DNA of 64,000 nt, from assembly GCF_022763305.1 (NCBI RefSeq), contig NZ_JALEGT010000049.1, forward strand, positions 1-64,000, read 5' to 3'. Positions within the stretch are counted from its first letter, which is position 1, and every line of letters begins with the position of its first letter. Below the pieces are notes generated by a model. The model was not told the DNA's origin and did not search any database. It saw only the letters and a list, made by a program, of their open reading frames with translations. The stretch comes from Marivita sp. GTDB lineage: Bacteria; Pseudomonadota; Alphaproteobacteria; Rhodobacterales; Rhodobacteraceae. A program made the position numbers and the translations under genes. This document shows, piece by piece, positions 9,315 through 17,923 of this stretch.

Positions 9315-10637
9315 CTAGCGGTCGAACAGGGTTGCCGCTGCGTAGGCCGGGGCGAGGATGAGGCGCCGCAGAGATCCGAGCGGAAATCGCGCCGGGGGCT
9401 TGGACAGGAACGCGGGGATGGGGCCATTTGGAGTATGTCCCAGCATCGTTTCGGCCAGTCGCGCACCAAGGTAACTTCCCATGGCCACGCCATTTCCGTG
9501 ATACCCCATCGCGGTATAGAGGCCGGGCTGGTCCGGGACGGGGCCTGCGAAGGGTGTCAGAGAGCGCATGAGGCAGACCAGCCCGGACCATTCATGGGTG
9601 ATCTCGACGTCCCGCCATTCGGGGAAGAGCGTGTGGAAATCCGACCGGATCTTGCGCGACAGGGTGGCCGCGGCCCTTGGCGTCGCGCGCAACCCGCCTC
9701 GCATGCCGAAGAGGAAACGCCCGTCGGGCATCAGGCGGAAATAATGCAGCAGGATGCGGCTGTCATAGCACATCTGAAGGCTCGTCCAGCCCTGACGGGC
9801 TTGCTCGCTGTCGGTGATCGGTCGGGTGACGATGATCGAGGATTGCACCGGCAGGTAGCGGGCGCGGAGCCAATCGGGCACGTCTTCGGCGGAATAGCCG
9901 TTGGTGGCGAGGAGCACCTTGTCGGCAGTGATGGTTCCGCCGGGGGTGGTGATGCGCCACGACGCCCCGCAGCGGGTGATCGCCTGAGCCGGGGTCTGGC
10001 CATAGAGGCGCACGCCTTTTGATCGCGCGACGCGGGCCAGACCGGCATGATACTTGGCTGGGTTCAGGGCAAAGCCGATCGGCAGGGTGATGCCGCCATG
10101 AAACGCGCCACCAAGGCCGCGCTGGCGGAGGTGTTCTTTTGGGATGATCTCGGGTGTCACGCCGTAGGTTGCGGCGGTTTGATCGGCACCGTTCTCGATG
10201 TCGCGCATGGCCCTGGGCGTATGGGCAAGCAGCGTTTCACCGTCGGAATGGCGGTCCACGTCGATTTGATGCTCCGACAGCAGCGCGTCGACATGATCGA
10301 CCGCTGCGCGTTCGGCCCTGTGCCATGCGTCGCGCTGGTCGCTACCGAAGCGCTGCGCGAGCAGCGTGCTGCCGAGTTTCGAGCCACCCAGACAGCAGAA
10401 CCCGCCGTTGCGCCCGGATGCGCCCCAACCGGGCTGTTCCGCGTCGATGACGGTTGTTTCCACCCCCGCCTTTGCAAGCACGAGCGCCGCGTTCAGGCCG
10501 GTGAAGCCCCCGCCGATGATGGCGACTTCGCACCTGTGGTCGCCCTCAAGCCGCGGCTGGTCTTCGGGTGGCGCGGTGTCGCGCCACCAGCAGGACTGCG
10601 GTGTTCTGTAGGCCGCGTCCTCGTAGATGCGCCTCAT
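9315..10637 (-). CDS. FAD-dependent amine oxidoreductase, PuuB-like
   Basis: A 440-residue DAO-family flavoenzyme. The FAD-binding motif [17 protein letters not shown] lies near residues 42-58, followed by [10 protein letters not shown], the hallmark of the gamma-glutamylputrescine oxidase/YgaF-like branch. It would oxidise an amine or N-substituted amine with O2, giving an aldehyde, ammonia or amine, and peroxide. Its ATG overlaps the potI stop (ATGA), so it is the last gene of the putrescine-transport operon. A PuuA-type glutamylputrescine synthetase is not in the window, so whether the substrate is free putrescine or a glutamylated form is open. Confidence 0.8.
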   Translation of the reverse strand: MRRIYEDAAYRTPQSCWWRDTAPPEDQPRLEGDHRCEVAIIGGGFTGLNAALVLAKAGVETTVIDAEQPGWGASGRNGGFCCLGGSKLGSTLLAQRFGSDQRDAWHRAERAAVDHVDALLSEHQIDVDRHSDGETLLAHTPRAMRDIENGADQTAATYGVTPEIIPKEHLRQRGLGGAFHGGITLPIGFALNPAKYHAGLARVARSKGVRLYGQTPAQAITRCGASWRITTPGGTITADKVLLATNGYSAEDVPDWLRARYLPVQSSIIVTRPITDSEQARQGWTSLQMCYDSRILLHYFRLMPDGRFLFGMRGGLRATPRAAATLSRKIRSDFHTLFPEWRDVEITHEWSGLVCLMRSLTPFAGPVPDQPGLYTAMGYHGNGVAMGSYLGARLAETMLGHTPNGPIPAFLSKPPARFPLGSLRRLILAPAYAAATLFDR

Positions 10638-11452
10638 GCAGTCCGTTCGGCCATGCGCTCATCGCGGGCCTGCCGTACCGCCGCCTGTTTGGTGATCAGC
10701 GAGGCCGTGATCACGCCGATTGTCACGATGGCGATCATGATCGTCGAGAGCGCGTTGATCTCCGGACTGACGCCCAGGCGCACGGCCGAGAAGATCTTGA
10801 TCGGCAGGGTGGTGGCCGACGGGCCAGTGGTGAAGCTGGCGATCACGAGGTCGTCCAGCGATAGGGTGAAGGCCAGAAGCCAGCCCGAGATGACGGCGGG
10901 CGCGATGATCGGCAGCGTCACAAGGCGGAACGCCTCGAACGGAGAGCAGCCGAGGTCGAGGGCCGCTTCCTCGAGCGACCTGTCAAAGGTGACAAGGCGC
11001 GACGACACGACAACCGACACGTAGCACATCGAGAATGTGGTATGCGCCAGAACGATGGTCAGAACGCCCCGGTCCAGCCCGATGCCGATGAAGAGCAGCA
11101 GGAGCGACAGGCCGGTGATCACTTCGGGCATCACGAGTGGTGCGTAGATCATCCCGGAAAAGAGCGTCCGGCCTCCAAAGCGTCCACCGCGGACCAATAC
11201 ATAGGCAGCCATCGTTCCCAAGACCGTGGCGATTGTGGAACTCATCACCGCGACCTTGATCGTGACCCAGGCTGCGTTGAGGAATTCCTCGTTTCGGACC
11301 AGTTCCCCGTACCACTGCGTCGAGAACCCGGCCCAGACCGTGACCAGCTTGGAAGCGTTGAAGCTGTAGATCACGAGGATGATCATCGGGATGTAGAGAA
11401 ACGCAAAGCCCAGCGTGAGCGCGGTTGCGTTGAACCAGGAAAACCGTCTCAT
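10634..11452 (-). CDS. potI: Putrescine ABC transporter permease, PotI-like
   Basis: A 272-residue inner-membrane subunit with six hydrophobic segments. The EAA loop that docks to the ATPase is visible as EEAALDLGCSPFEAFRLV near residues 159-176. It pairs with the PotH-like subunit encoded upstream to form the membrane channel of a type I importer. It precedes the oxidase gene with a four-base overlap. Unlike the rest of the operon, it is separated from potH by about 106 bases that contain a palindromic repeat. Spermidine (PotC-type) permeases are the alternative, but the PotF-like binding protein favours putrescine. Confidence 0.88.
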   Translation of the reverse strand: MRRFSWFNATALTLGFAFLYIPMIILVIYSFNASKLVTVWAGFSTQWYGELVRNEEFLNAAWVTIKVAVMSSTIATVLGTMAAYVLVRGGRFGGRTLFSGMIYAPLVMPEVITGLSLLLLFIGIGLDRGVLTIVLAHTTFSMCYVSVVVSSRLVTFDRSLEEAALDLGCSPFEAFRLVTLPIIAPAVISGWLLAFTLSLDDLVIASFTTGPSATTLPIKIFSAVRLGVSPEINALSTIMIAIVTIGVITASLITKQAAVRQARDERMAERTA

Positions 11453-11490
11453 GCCGCGTGCCTTTCGGTTTCGTCCGCCTGCGCGGCCAA

Positions 11491-11540
11491 CCGGCTGGGG
11501 GTTTCACCCCCAGACCCCCAGACTTTATTTGGCAAGATGA
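11491..11540. repeat. Palindromic intergenic repeat-like element inside the pot operon
   Basis: Between potH and potI lies a hairpin with 7-bp arms CTGGGGG/CCCCCAG and a TTTCA loop (11495-11513), followed by a second CCCCCAG and then CTTTATTTGGCAAGATGAA. From memory, closely similar GGGGGTCTGGGGG hairpin elements are scattered through intergenic regions of Rhodobacterales genomes. No second copy is seen in this window. Its position can modulate the ratio of PotI to the other subunits. Confidence 0.5.
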
Positions 11541-11558
11541 AGGGAGCAGGCAAGCGCA

Positions 11559-12449
11559 TCATCCTTCGGCCTCGCGCTGTTTCTGTTCGTTGCGCTGGAA
11601 GAGGATGATCGGGATCACGAGAATAAGCAGCAGGATCACCGCCACGGCCGAGGCGACGGGCCAGTCGCGGTTGGAGAAGAACTCTTCCCACAACACCTTG
11701 CCGATCATCAGCGTGCCCGATCCGCCCAGAAGCGACGGGATCACGAATTCCCCGATGGTGGGGATGAAGACAAGGAAACAGCCGGCAATGATGCCGTTCT
11801 TCGACAGCGGGATCGTGACCAGCCAGAAGGCACTGAGGCGCGAGCAGCCGAGGTCTTCGGCGGCTTCGAGCAGGCTGTCATCCATGCGTTCCAGCGCCGA
11901 ATAGATCGGGAGGATCATGAAGGGCAGGTAGGTGTAGACGATGCCGATATAGACGGCTGTGTTGGTGTTGAGGATCGTCAATGGTTCGTTGATCACACCG
12001 AGCCAGAGCAGGAACTGGTTGAGCAGACCCTCGTTCGAAAGGATTCCCATCCACGCGTAGACGCGGATCAGGAAGCTGGTCCAGAAGGGCAGGATCACCA
12101 GCATGAGCAGGGTCGGGCGCCATTCCGGGGCTGCGCGGGCCATCGCGTAGGCGATTGGATAGCCGACAATCAGCGTCATCACTGTCGAGGTGAGCGCGAT
12201 CTGGAGCGAGCTGAGATAGGCTTTCCAGTAGAGATCGTCGGTGGTCAGGAACCAGAAATTTTCGAAATCCAGTTCGGCAAAGAAGCTGGTGAGGCCTTCC
12301 CACCCCTGCGACAGGTCAAGCTGGGGGAAATAGGGGGGGCGGGCCAGCGCGACGTCCGAGAGCGAGATTTTCAGGACGATCACGAAGGGGATCAGGAAAA
12401 GCGCGATCAGCCAGAGATAGGGCACCGCGATGAGGACGAAGCGGCGCAT
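11559..12449 (-). CDS. potH: Putrescine ABC transporter permease, PotH-like
   Basis: A 296-residue inner-membrane permease with six predicted helices and the EAA loop EAAEDLGCSRLSAFWLV near residues 195-211. With PotI it forms the translocation path, and it docks to the PotG-like ATPase. It begins three bases after the potG stop, so the two are translationally linked. The first helix starts at about residue 5 after a short basic segment. The 3' end is followed by the repeat-bearing spacer before potI. Distinguishing PotH from PotB by sequence alone is not possible, so the operon partner decides. Confidence 0.88.
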   Translation of the reverse strand: MRRFVLIAVPYLWLIALFLIPFVIVLKISLSDVALARPPYFPQLDLSQGWEGLTSFFAELDFENFWFLTTDDLYWKAYLSSLQIALTSTVMTLIVGYPIAYAMARAAPEWRPTLLMLVILPFWTSFLIRVYAWMGILSNEGLLNQFLLWLGVINEPLTILNTNTAVYIGIVYTYLPFMILPIYSALERMDDSLLEAAEDLGCSRLSAFWLVTIPLSKNGIIAGCFLVFIPTIGEFVIPSLLGGSGTLMIGKVLWEEFFSNRDWPVASAVAVILLLILVIPIILFQRNEQKQREAEG

Positions 12450-12452
12450 CCC

Positions 12453-13586
12453 TCAGTGCTCCAGCAGGACACCAGCGGTGTCGGTGAAGCTGATCCAGAC
12501 CGGGTCTTCCCACGTGATCTGACGCCGCGACAGGCGGCGGGTGTTGGCGGTCTGCGCCTTGATGACATGGCCCGTGGGCAATGCGACGTGATAGGTCGAG
12601 ATGTTGCCGAGATAGGCGATGTCGAGCACCTTGCCCTGCAGCTTGTTGGCTGCGTCCTGTGGTTCTTCTGTGCTGATGGCGACCTTTTCGGGGCGGATGG
12701 CGAAATGGATTTCCTGCCCGGCGTCGAATTTTGTGGCGGTCGTGCCGATGATGTCGGGCTGACCTTCGGCCCATTGGGTGACGACCTTGTCGCCACTGGG
12801 TTTGGCGCGGCCCGAGATGATGTTCACGTCACCGATAAAGTCGGCCACGTAGACCGAATTCGGCGCTTCGTAGATCTGGGCCGGGGTGGCGACCTGGATG
12901 ATGCGGCCTTCATCCATGACGGCGACGCGGGAGGCCACGGTCATGGCCTCTTCCTGGTCGTGGGTCACGATCACGAAGGTGGTGCCGGTCTTTTCCTGAA
13001 TGTCCATCAGCTCGAACTGGGTGTCCTGGCGAAGCTTCTTGTCGAGCGCGCCGAGCGGTTCATCGAGCAGGAGCAGTTTCGGAGCCTTGGCCAGAGAGCG
13101 GGCGAGTGCCACGCGCTGCCGCTGGCCGCCGGAAATCTGGTGGGGTTTGCGTTTGGCGAATTTGCTCAGACGGGTGAGACGCAGCATTTCTTCGACGCGC
13201 GCCGCAATCGCGTCCTTGTCCTTGCCTTCGCGCTTGAGGCCGAAGGCGATGTTGTCCCACACAGAAAGGTGCGGGAACAGCGCGTAGGACTGGAACATCA
13301 TGTTCACCGCCCGTTTGTTCGGCGGGATCTTGGCCATGTCCTGGCCTGCGATGAAAATCTTGCCTTCGGTCGGCGTTTCGAACCCGGCGAGCATGCGCAT
13401 CATCGTCGTCTTGCCGCAGCCGGATGGACCGAGAAGGGCAAAGAATTCCCGTGTGTAGATGTCCTGTGTCAGATCGTCGATGGCGGTGAAATCGCCAAAC
13501 CGTTTGGTGACATTTTTGAACTGGATCAGCGGTTTTTCGTTGGGGTCGTCCCACGGAGCGAAAACGGTTTGCGACACTTCTGGCAC
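12453..13586 (-). CDS. potG: Putrescine ABC transporter ATP-binding protein, PotG-like
   Basis: A 377-residue ATPase that powers polyamine uptake at the cytoplasmic face. Walker A GPSGCGKTT is near residues 53-61, the signature HQISGGQRQR near 152, Walker B LLLLDEP near 172, and a switch histidine in VTHDQEE near 208. A C-terminal TOBE domain (from about residue 290) regulates transport and is typical of the PotA/PotG/MalK group. An extended N-terminus of about 20 residues precedes the domain, as in PotG. It sits 59 bases after potF and three bases before potH. Confidence 0.92.
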   Translation of the reverse strand: MPEVSQTVFAPWDDPNEKPLIQFKNVTKRFGDFTAIDDLTQDIYTREFFALLGPSGCGKTTMMRMLAGFETPTEGKIFIAGQDMAKIPPNKRAVNMMFQSYALFPHLSVWDNIAFGLKREGKDKDAIAARVEEMLRLTRLSKFAKRKPHQISGGQRQRVALARSLAKAPKLLLLDEPLGALDKKLRQDTQFELMDIQEKTGTTFVIVTHDQEEAMTVASRVAVMDEGRIIQVATPAQIYEAPNSVYVADFIGDVNIISGRAKPSGDKVVTQWAEGQPDIIGTTATKFDAGQEIHFAIRPEKVAISTEEPQDAANKLQGKVLDIAYLGNISTYHVALPTGHVIKAQTANTRRLSRRQITWEDPVWISFTDTAGVLLEH

Positions 13587-13644
13587 CTCCGGGTCAAGAC
13601 AACACCCGGCGGGAATGTCCCGCCGGGCAAGAGCACGTATCGGA

Positions 13645-14730
13645 TCAGGTGCCGGATTTGACCTTTGTCCACATCCGCGTCAGCGAACGCTGCTCGGCCG
13701 GGGGGAAGGGGGTCACGGTGTAGAGCTTTTCAAGCGTCACCTCGTCCGGGTAGATCGCGGTGTCGCCGATCACGTCCTCGACGAGGAACTCCTTGGAGGC
13801 CGCGTTGCCGTTGGCATAGTACACGTAGTTCGACGCCGCCGCCATGTTCTGAGCGTCCATGATGAAGTTCAGGAACGTGTGTGCGCCATCCGGGTTTGGT
13901 GCATCGACCGGGATCGCCATCTGGTCGAACCACATCAAAGCACCTTCGACAGGGGCGTTGTAGGCCACTTCGACGCCATTGTCGGCCTCGGCGGCACGGT
14001 CACGGGCCTGAAGGATGTCGCCGGACCAGCCGAACGCGACGCAGATGTCACCATTGGCCAGCGCGTTGATGTATTCCGAGCTGTGGAACTTCTGGACATA
14101 GGGACGCACGGCCATGAGAACTTCCTCGGCTTTTGCAAGCGCCTCGTCATCCTTGCGGTCCGGATCCATACCGGCATAGGCGAGCGCGGCCGGGATCATC
14201 TCGGTCGGGGCGTCGAGGAAATGCACGCCGCATTCCGACAGCTTTTCCATGTTCTCGGGATTGAAGACGAGGTCGAGCGACGCGATTGGCGCGTCTGCGC
14301 CAAGCAATTCGGTCACCTTGCCGGTGTTCACGCCAATGCCCGTTGTGCCCCACATGTAGTTGATCGAGTATGCGTTGCCGGGGTCGTACTGCGCGGTCCG
14401 TGCTTCGATCACGTCCCACATGTTGCCCTTGTTCGGCAGCTTGGACATGTCGAGCTTCTGAAACGCGCCGGCTTCGATCTGGCGCTGAAGGAAGGTGCCG
14501 GTCGGAACCACGACATCATAGCCCGAACCGCCAGCCAACATCTTGGTTTCGAGCAGTTCGTTGCTGTCGAATACGTCATAGATCAGGTCGATGCCCGTTT
14601 CTTCTTCGAACTTGGCGAGCAGGCTTTCGTCGATGTAGTCAGACCAGTTGTAGACGCGCACTTCCTCTGCATGGGCGAGTGAGGCCAGAAGTGCTGCACC
14701 TGCGGTCATCGTCAGCAGATGGATTTTCAT
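13645..14730 (-). CDS. potF: Periplasmic putrescine-binding protein, PotF-like
   Basis: A 361-residue secreted solute-binding protein. A Sec signal peptide (basic start, hydrophobic run, cleavage after about AHA, residue 20) precedes the mature domain. By comparison with the E. coli PotF sequence as I remember it, the polyamine-pocket blocks YNWSDYI, FLDAPTE, GWSGD and WFDQMA are all kept, which points to putrescine rather than spermidine. I start at ATG 14730, preceded by GGGAG. It is the first gene of the operon, and a 12-bp palindrome lies 48 bases upstream of the start. It is divergent from the GntR gene. Confidence 0.92.
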   Translation of the reverse strand: MKIHLLTMTAGAALLASLAHAEEVRVYNWSDYIDESLLAKFEEETGIDLIYDVFDSNELLETKMLAGGSGYDVVVPTGTFLQRQIEAGAFQKLDMSKLPNKGNMWDVIEARTAQYDPGNAYSINYMWGTTGIGVNTGKVTELLGADAPIASLDLVFNPENMEKLSECGVHFLDAPTEMIPAALAYAGMDPDRKDDEALAKAEEVLMAVRPYVQKFHSSEYINALANGDICVAFGWSGDILQARDRAAEADNGVEVAYNAPVEGALMWFDQMAIPVDAPNPDGAHTFLNFIMDAQNMAAASNYVYYANGNAASKEFLVEDVIGDTAIYPDEVTLEKLYTVTPFPPAEQRSLTRMWTKVKSGT

Positions 14731-14777
14731 GAGGTACTCCCGTTGATCCCAGAACACTTGCGGTCCTGTGGATGTGA

Positions 14778-14789
14778 ATTTGATCAAAT
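14778..14789. promoter_or_regulatory. Perfect 12-bp palindrome, candidate GntR operator for potF
   Basis: The sequence ATTTGATCAAAT is a perfect dyad. It lies in the potF-GntR divergent region, 48 bases before the potF start, where it could overlap the promoter. An 11-of-12 match is found before the aminotransferase gene at 15600-15611. GntR-family FCD regulators bind short AT-rich dyads of this size, so the adjacent regulator is the natural candidate, but binding is inferred. Confidence 0.5.
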
Positions 14790-14909
14790 CTTGCCCGGTC
14801 TGGCAATAGCTGTGATGTTTTCACTTCCCTCTGGAACGTGCAAGATGACTTGTCAGAGGCAGGATGTCGGGCATTCTGCCCAAAGACGCAGCAGTTCGTG
14901 AGGAATGAC

Positions 14910-15581
14910 ATGGCTGGACAGACAATGCGCACGCCCCCGGCAGAGCCGATCCGTTTGCCGGCCCATGAACTTGTGTATCGCCAGTTGCGCGATCAGGTCC
15001 TGTTCGGAGAGTTCGAGCCGGGCCAGCCCGTGACCATCCAGGGGCTTACCGAGGCGCTGGGTGTCGGCATGACCCCCGTGCGCGAGGCACTGCGGCGGCT
15101 GACAGCCGAAGGTGCTCTGGAATTCCTCGGCAACCGGCGAATCGCTGTTCCGGTGCTCGACGCGCAGGCCATCGAGGAGTTGAGCATTGCCCGCAAGGCC
15201 TTGGAGCCGGAGCTCGCCCGCCGTGCCGCGCATCGAGCGACCGTGCAGGACGTGGTCCGGCTGACCGAGATCGACCAACGTCTGGATGCCGCGATCCGGC
15301 GGGGGGATGTGCGCCGCTACCTTGTCGAGAACCACAGTTTCCACGCAGATCTGAATGCGCTCGCGCAGGCTCCGATCCTGACCGAGATGGTGGATCGGCT
15401 GTGGCTGCGCTTTGGTCCGTCGCTGCGGGTTGTCTGTGGGCAATTCGGGACCCGGAATCTGCCGGATCGTCACAAGGATGTGTTGGCTGCCCTAGCGTCA
15501 CATGACGGGGCGGCGGCGGCGGACGCGATGATGGGCGACGTGGCGCAGGGCATGGAACAAATCCGCCAGGGACTGTCCTGA
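14910..15581 (+). CDS. GntR-family transcriptional regulator (FCD effector domain)
   Basis: About 223 residues. An N-terminal winged helix-turn-helix (residues about 15-75, with TPVREALRRLTAEGAL as the recognition helix region) is followed by an alpha-helical FCD ligand domain with a HSFHADL segment around residue 140, where family members bind a metal or carboxylate ligand. I start at ATG 14910, five bases after a GAGGAA site. It lies between the putrescine operon and the aminotransferase gene, so it probably controls both, responding to a polyamine catabolite. It could also autoregulate through the shared upstream region. Confidence 0.85.
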   Translation: MAGQTMRTPPAEPIRLPAHELVYRQLRDQVLFGEFEPGQPVTIQGLTEALGVGMTPVREALRRLTAEGALEFLGNRRIAVPVLDAQAIEELSIARKALEPELARRAAHRATVQDVVRLTEIDQRLDAAIRRGDVRRYLVENHSFHADLNALAQAPILTEMVDRLWLRFGPSLRVVCGQFGTRNLPDRHKDVLAALASHDGAAAADAMMGDVAQGMEQIRQGLS

Positions 15582-15599
15582 TTCGATTGACTCGAAATA

Positions 15600-15611
15600 A
15601 TTTGATCATAT
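15600..15611. promoter_or_regulatory. Imperfect copy of the potF palindrome before the aminotransferase gene
   Basis: ATTTGATCATAT differs in one position from the perfect dyad at 14778-14789 and lies 35 bases upstream of the aminotransferase start, directly after the GntR gene. A flanking TTTTGAC follows. The match suggests that one regulator controls both transcription units, but a two-site pattern in AT-rich intergenic DNA can arise by chance. Confidence 0.45.
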
Positions 15612-15645
15612 TTTGACGGCAATCGCACAAGAAGGATTTGCCGCC

Positions 15646-17049
15646 ATGGTTTCGATCACCAATCACATGCCTACGTCCGAGTTGCAGGCGCTCGATGCCG
15701 CGCATCACATGCATCCCTTCACGCATGGGACGGGGCTCGCCGCAAAGGGCGCGCGGGTGATCACGCGGGCCGACGGCGTCTGGCTGACCGATAGTGACGG
15801 CCACCGCATCCTCGACGCAATGGCGGGGCTTTGGTGCGTGAACATTGGCTATGGCCGCAAGGAACTGGCCAATGTCGCAGCGCGTCAGATGGAAGAGCTG
15901 CCGTTCTACAACACCTTCTTCCAGACCACCCATGTGCCGGCCATTGCCCTGTCGCAGAAACTGGCCGAACTGGCACCCGAAGGGTTCAATCAGGTGTTTT
16001 TTGCCGGGTCCGGGTCCGAGGCGAATGATACCAATCTGCGTCTGGTGCGCACCTATTGGGCCGAAAAGGGCCAGCCCGAGCGGAACATCGTCATCTCGCG
16101 CTGGAATGCCTATCACGGCTCATCGGTCGGGTCGGGCAGCCTTGGTGGCATGAAGGGCATGCACATGCAGGGTGGCCTGCCGATCCCGAACATCCACCAT
16201 ATCGACCAGCCGAACTGGTGGGCCGAAGGCGGCGACATGACACCCGAGGAATTCGGGCTGGAGCGCGCGCGCCAGCTTGAGGCGGCCATCGAAGAACTGG
16301 GGCCGGACCGGGTTGCCGCCTTTATCGCTGAACCGGTGCAGGGCGCCGGTGGCGTGATTGTCCCGCCCGAGACCTACTGGCCCGAAATCCAGCGCATCGT
16401 CGACAAGTACGGCATCCTCCTGATCGCGGACGAGGTGATCTGCGGCTTTGGGCGCACAGGCAACTGGTTCGGCAGCCAGACCATGAACATCCGCCCGCAT
16501 ATCATGACCATCGCCAAGGGCCTCAGCTCGGGCTATCAGCCCATCGGCGGGTCGCTGATCTGCGACGAGGTGGCCGAGGTCATCAACAATGTCGAGTTCA
16601 ACCACGGCTACACCTATTCCGGACATCCGGTGGCCTGTGCCGTGGCGCTCGAGAACCTGCGCATCCTCGATGAAGAAGGCATCATCACCCGAGTGCGGGA
16701 GCAGACGGCGCCTTACCTCAAGCAGAAGTTCGAAAGCCTGACCGAGCATCCTCTGGTGGGGGAGGCCAAGATTGTCGGCATGATGGGGTCGATCGCCCTC
16801 ACACCGGACAAGGCCTCCCGCGCCGCGTTCGAGGCGGAGGCGGGCACAGTCGGTTTCATCTGTCGCGAGCGGTGTTTTGCAAACAACCTCGTCATGCGGC
16901 ATGTCGGTGACCGGATGATCATCTCTCCGCCGCTGGTGATTTCGCGCGACGAGATCGACACGCTGATCGAACGCGCATGGCAGTCACTGGACGAATGTCA
17001 TGCACGGTTGAAGGACGAAGGGTTGATGAAGGCGCGCGTGTCGAGCTAA
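15646..17049 (+). CDS. Class III omega-aminotransferase, probably putrescine/polyamine:pyruvate
   Basis: A 467-residue PLP enzyme that transfers an omega-amino group to pyruvate or a keto acid. The PLP-phosphate and ring contacts GSGSEAND (near 124) and DEVICGFGRTG (near 262) are present, and the Schiff-base lysine is K291 in TIAKGLSSG. I start at ATG 15646 with a GAAGGA site. Its context beside a PotFGHI importer and amine oxidase points to a SpuC-like putrescine transaminase yielding 4-aminobutanal. Related enzymes act on taurine, beta-alanine or aromatic amines, so the exact substrate remains inferred. It ends in a terminator hairpin. Confidence 0.85.
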   Translation: MVSITNHMPTSELQALDAAHHMHPFTHGTGLAAKGARVITRADGVWLTDSDGHRILDAMAGLWCVNIGYGRKELANVAARQMEELPFYNTFFQTTHVPAIALSQKLAELAPEGFNQVFFAGSGSEANDTNLRLVRTYWAEKGQPERNIVISRWNAYHGSSVGSGSLGGMKGMHMQGGLPIPNIHHIDQPNWWAEGGDMTPEEFGLERARQLEAAIEELGPDRVAAFIAEPVQGAGGVIVPPETYWPEIQRIVDKYGILLIADEVICGFGRTGNWFGSQTMNIRPHIMTIAKGLSSGYQPIGGSLICDEVAEVINNVEFNHGYTYSGHPVACAVALENLRILDEEGIITRVREQTAPYLKQKFESLTEHPLVGEAKIVGMMGSIALTPDKASRAAFEAEAGTVGFICRERCFANNLVMRHVGDRMIISPPLVISRDEIDTLIERAWQSLDECHARLKDEGLMKARVSS

Positions 17050-17055
17050 GCGCGC

Positions 17056-17075
17056 AAAAACCTCAGAAGGTTTTT
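17056..17075 (+). terminator. Rho-independent terminator of the aminotransferase gene
   Basis: Eight-base arms AAAAACCT and AGGTTTTT close a four-base loop, with the T-run in the right arm. The adenine-rich left arm also lets it work for the opposing GntR gene. A second hairpin follows at once, so this is a convergent end. Confidence 0.6.
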
Positions 17076-17076
17076 C

Positions 17077-17096
17077 GAAATGCGTCGTCGCATTTC
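17077..17096. terminator. Second hairpin at the convergent gene ends
   Basis: GAAATGCG and CGCATTTC pair perfectly around a TCGT loop, directly after the first terminator and reaching into the stop codon of the minus-strand GntR gene (17095-17097). No T-run follows, so it is probably an accessory stem protecting or ending the convergent transcripts. Confidence 0.4.
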
Positions 17097-17865
17097 AGCC
17101 CTTGGCCAGCGTGTGTTCGTATCTCTGACGTGCCACCGCCTCATGCGCTTCTGCCTTGCGATTGTCCGCGAGGCAGGTTTCCACATAGGTCAGGTGATCG
17201 ACGACAGCCTTGCGCGCGGCCTCCGGTTCGCGTGCCTGCAACGCTTCGTTGATTGCCCGGTGCTGATCAAGAAGCGTGGCGCGCGTGGTGCGTTGGCGGA
17301 ACATGATCTGGCGGTTGTAGAACACGCCTTCGCGCAGCAGCTGATACATTGACCGCATCATGTGCAGCATGATGACGTTGTGGCTGGCTTCGATGATCGA
17401 GAGATGGAATTCGGCGTCGAGCGCAGCCTCGTCCGCGGGGTTGCGCTTCTGATGCGCGGCCTCCATCCGGTCGAACACGGTCTGGATCACCTTGAGATCC
17501 GTGTCCGACGCCATCCGCGCCGCGCGTTCCGCTGCCAACCCTTCCATGTCGCGGCGGAAGGACAGGTAGTCAAAGACAGCCTCGTCATGGCTGGCGAAAA
17601 GCTGGATCAAGGCTTCGGAAAAGGCTGAACCCAATACATCAGCCACGTAGACCCCGGCCCCGGCGCGACTGGTCAGAAGCCCACGTTCAGACAGGTCCGC
17701 GATGGATTCTCGAAGTGATGGGCGCGAGACATTCAACCGTTCTGACAGTTCCCGTTCCGAGGGCAAGCGCTCTCCGGGGCGCAGGATGCCCTGAAGGATC
17801 AGCTTTTCGATCTGCCGTGTAACCGAGGTCGACAGCTTTTCAGGGGTGACGGGTTGGAAGGGCAT
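17095..17865 (-). CDS. GntR/FadR-subfamily transcriptional regulator
   Basis: A 256-residue regulator with an N-terminal winged helix (PSERELSERLNVSRPSLRES, about residues 36-55) and a C-terminal FCD domain (AEFHLSIIEASHN near 150). The layout and the phrase around the recognition helix resemble PdhR/LldR-type FadR-group proteins, which sense pyruvate, lactate or related acids. Start at ATG 17865. A symmetric GGTCA/TGACC site lies about 20 bases upstream, suggesting autoregulation. It is unrelated in sequence detail to the GntR protein at 14.9 kb. Its target genes cannot be named from the window. Confidence 0.82.
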   Translation of the reverse strand: MPFQPVTPEKLSTSVTRQIEKLILQGILRPGERLPSERELSERLNVSRPSLRESIADLSERGLLTSRAGAGVYVADVLGSAFSEALIQLFASHDEAVFDYLSFRRDMEGLAAERAARMASDTDLKVIQTVFDRMEAAHQKRNPADEAALDAEFHLSIIEASHNVIMLHMMRSMYQLLREGVFYNRQIMFRQRTTRATLLDQHRAINEALQAREPEAARKAVVDHLTYVETCLADNRKAEAHEAVARQRYEHTLAKG

Positions 17866-17884
17866 GTTGCTCGCGATCGGGTTT

Positions 17885-17907
17885 ATTGGTCAAATGATAT
17901 GACCGAT
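17885..17907. promoter_or_regulatory. Candidate FadR-type operator upstream of the GntR gene
   Basis: A dyad with arms ATTGGTCA and TGACCGAT surrounds an AT-rich centre AATGATA. FadR-group regulators often bind TTGGTnnnACCAA-like sites; here the spacing is wider (seven bases between GGTCA and TGACC). It sits 20-42 bases before the regulator's start, where repression of its own promoter is plausible. Confidence 0.4.
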
Positions 17908-17923
17908 TTCCCGTGTGGGCAAG

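Noticed and set aside
9158-17900. Possible genomic island because of transporter plus regulators
   Set aside because: No integrase, tRNA, direct repeats or base-composition change are visible, and polyamine modules are normal in Rhodobacterales.
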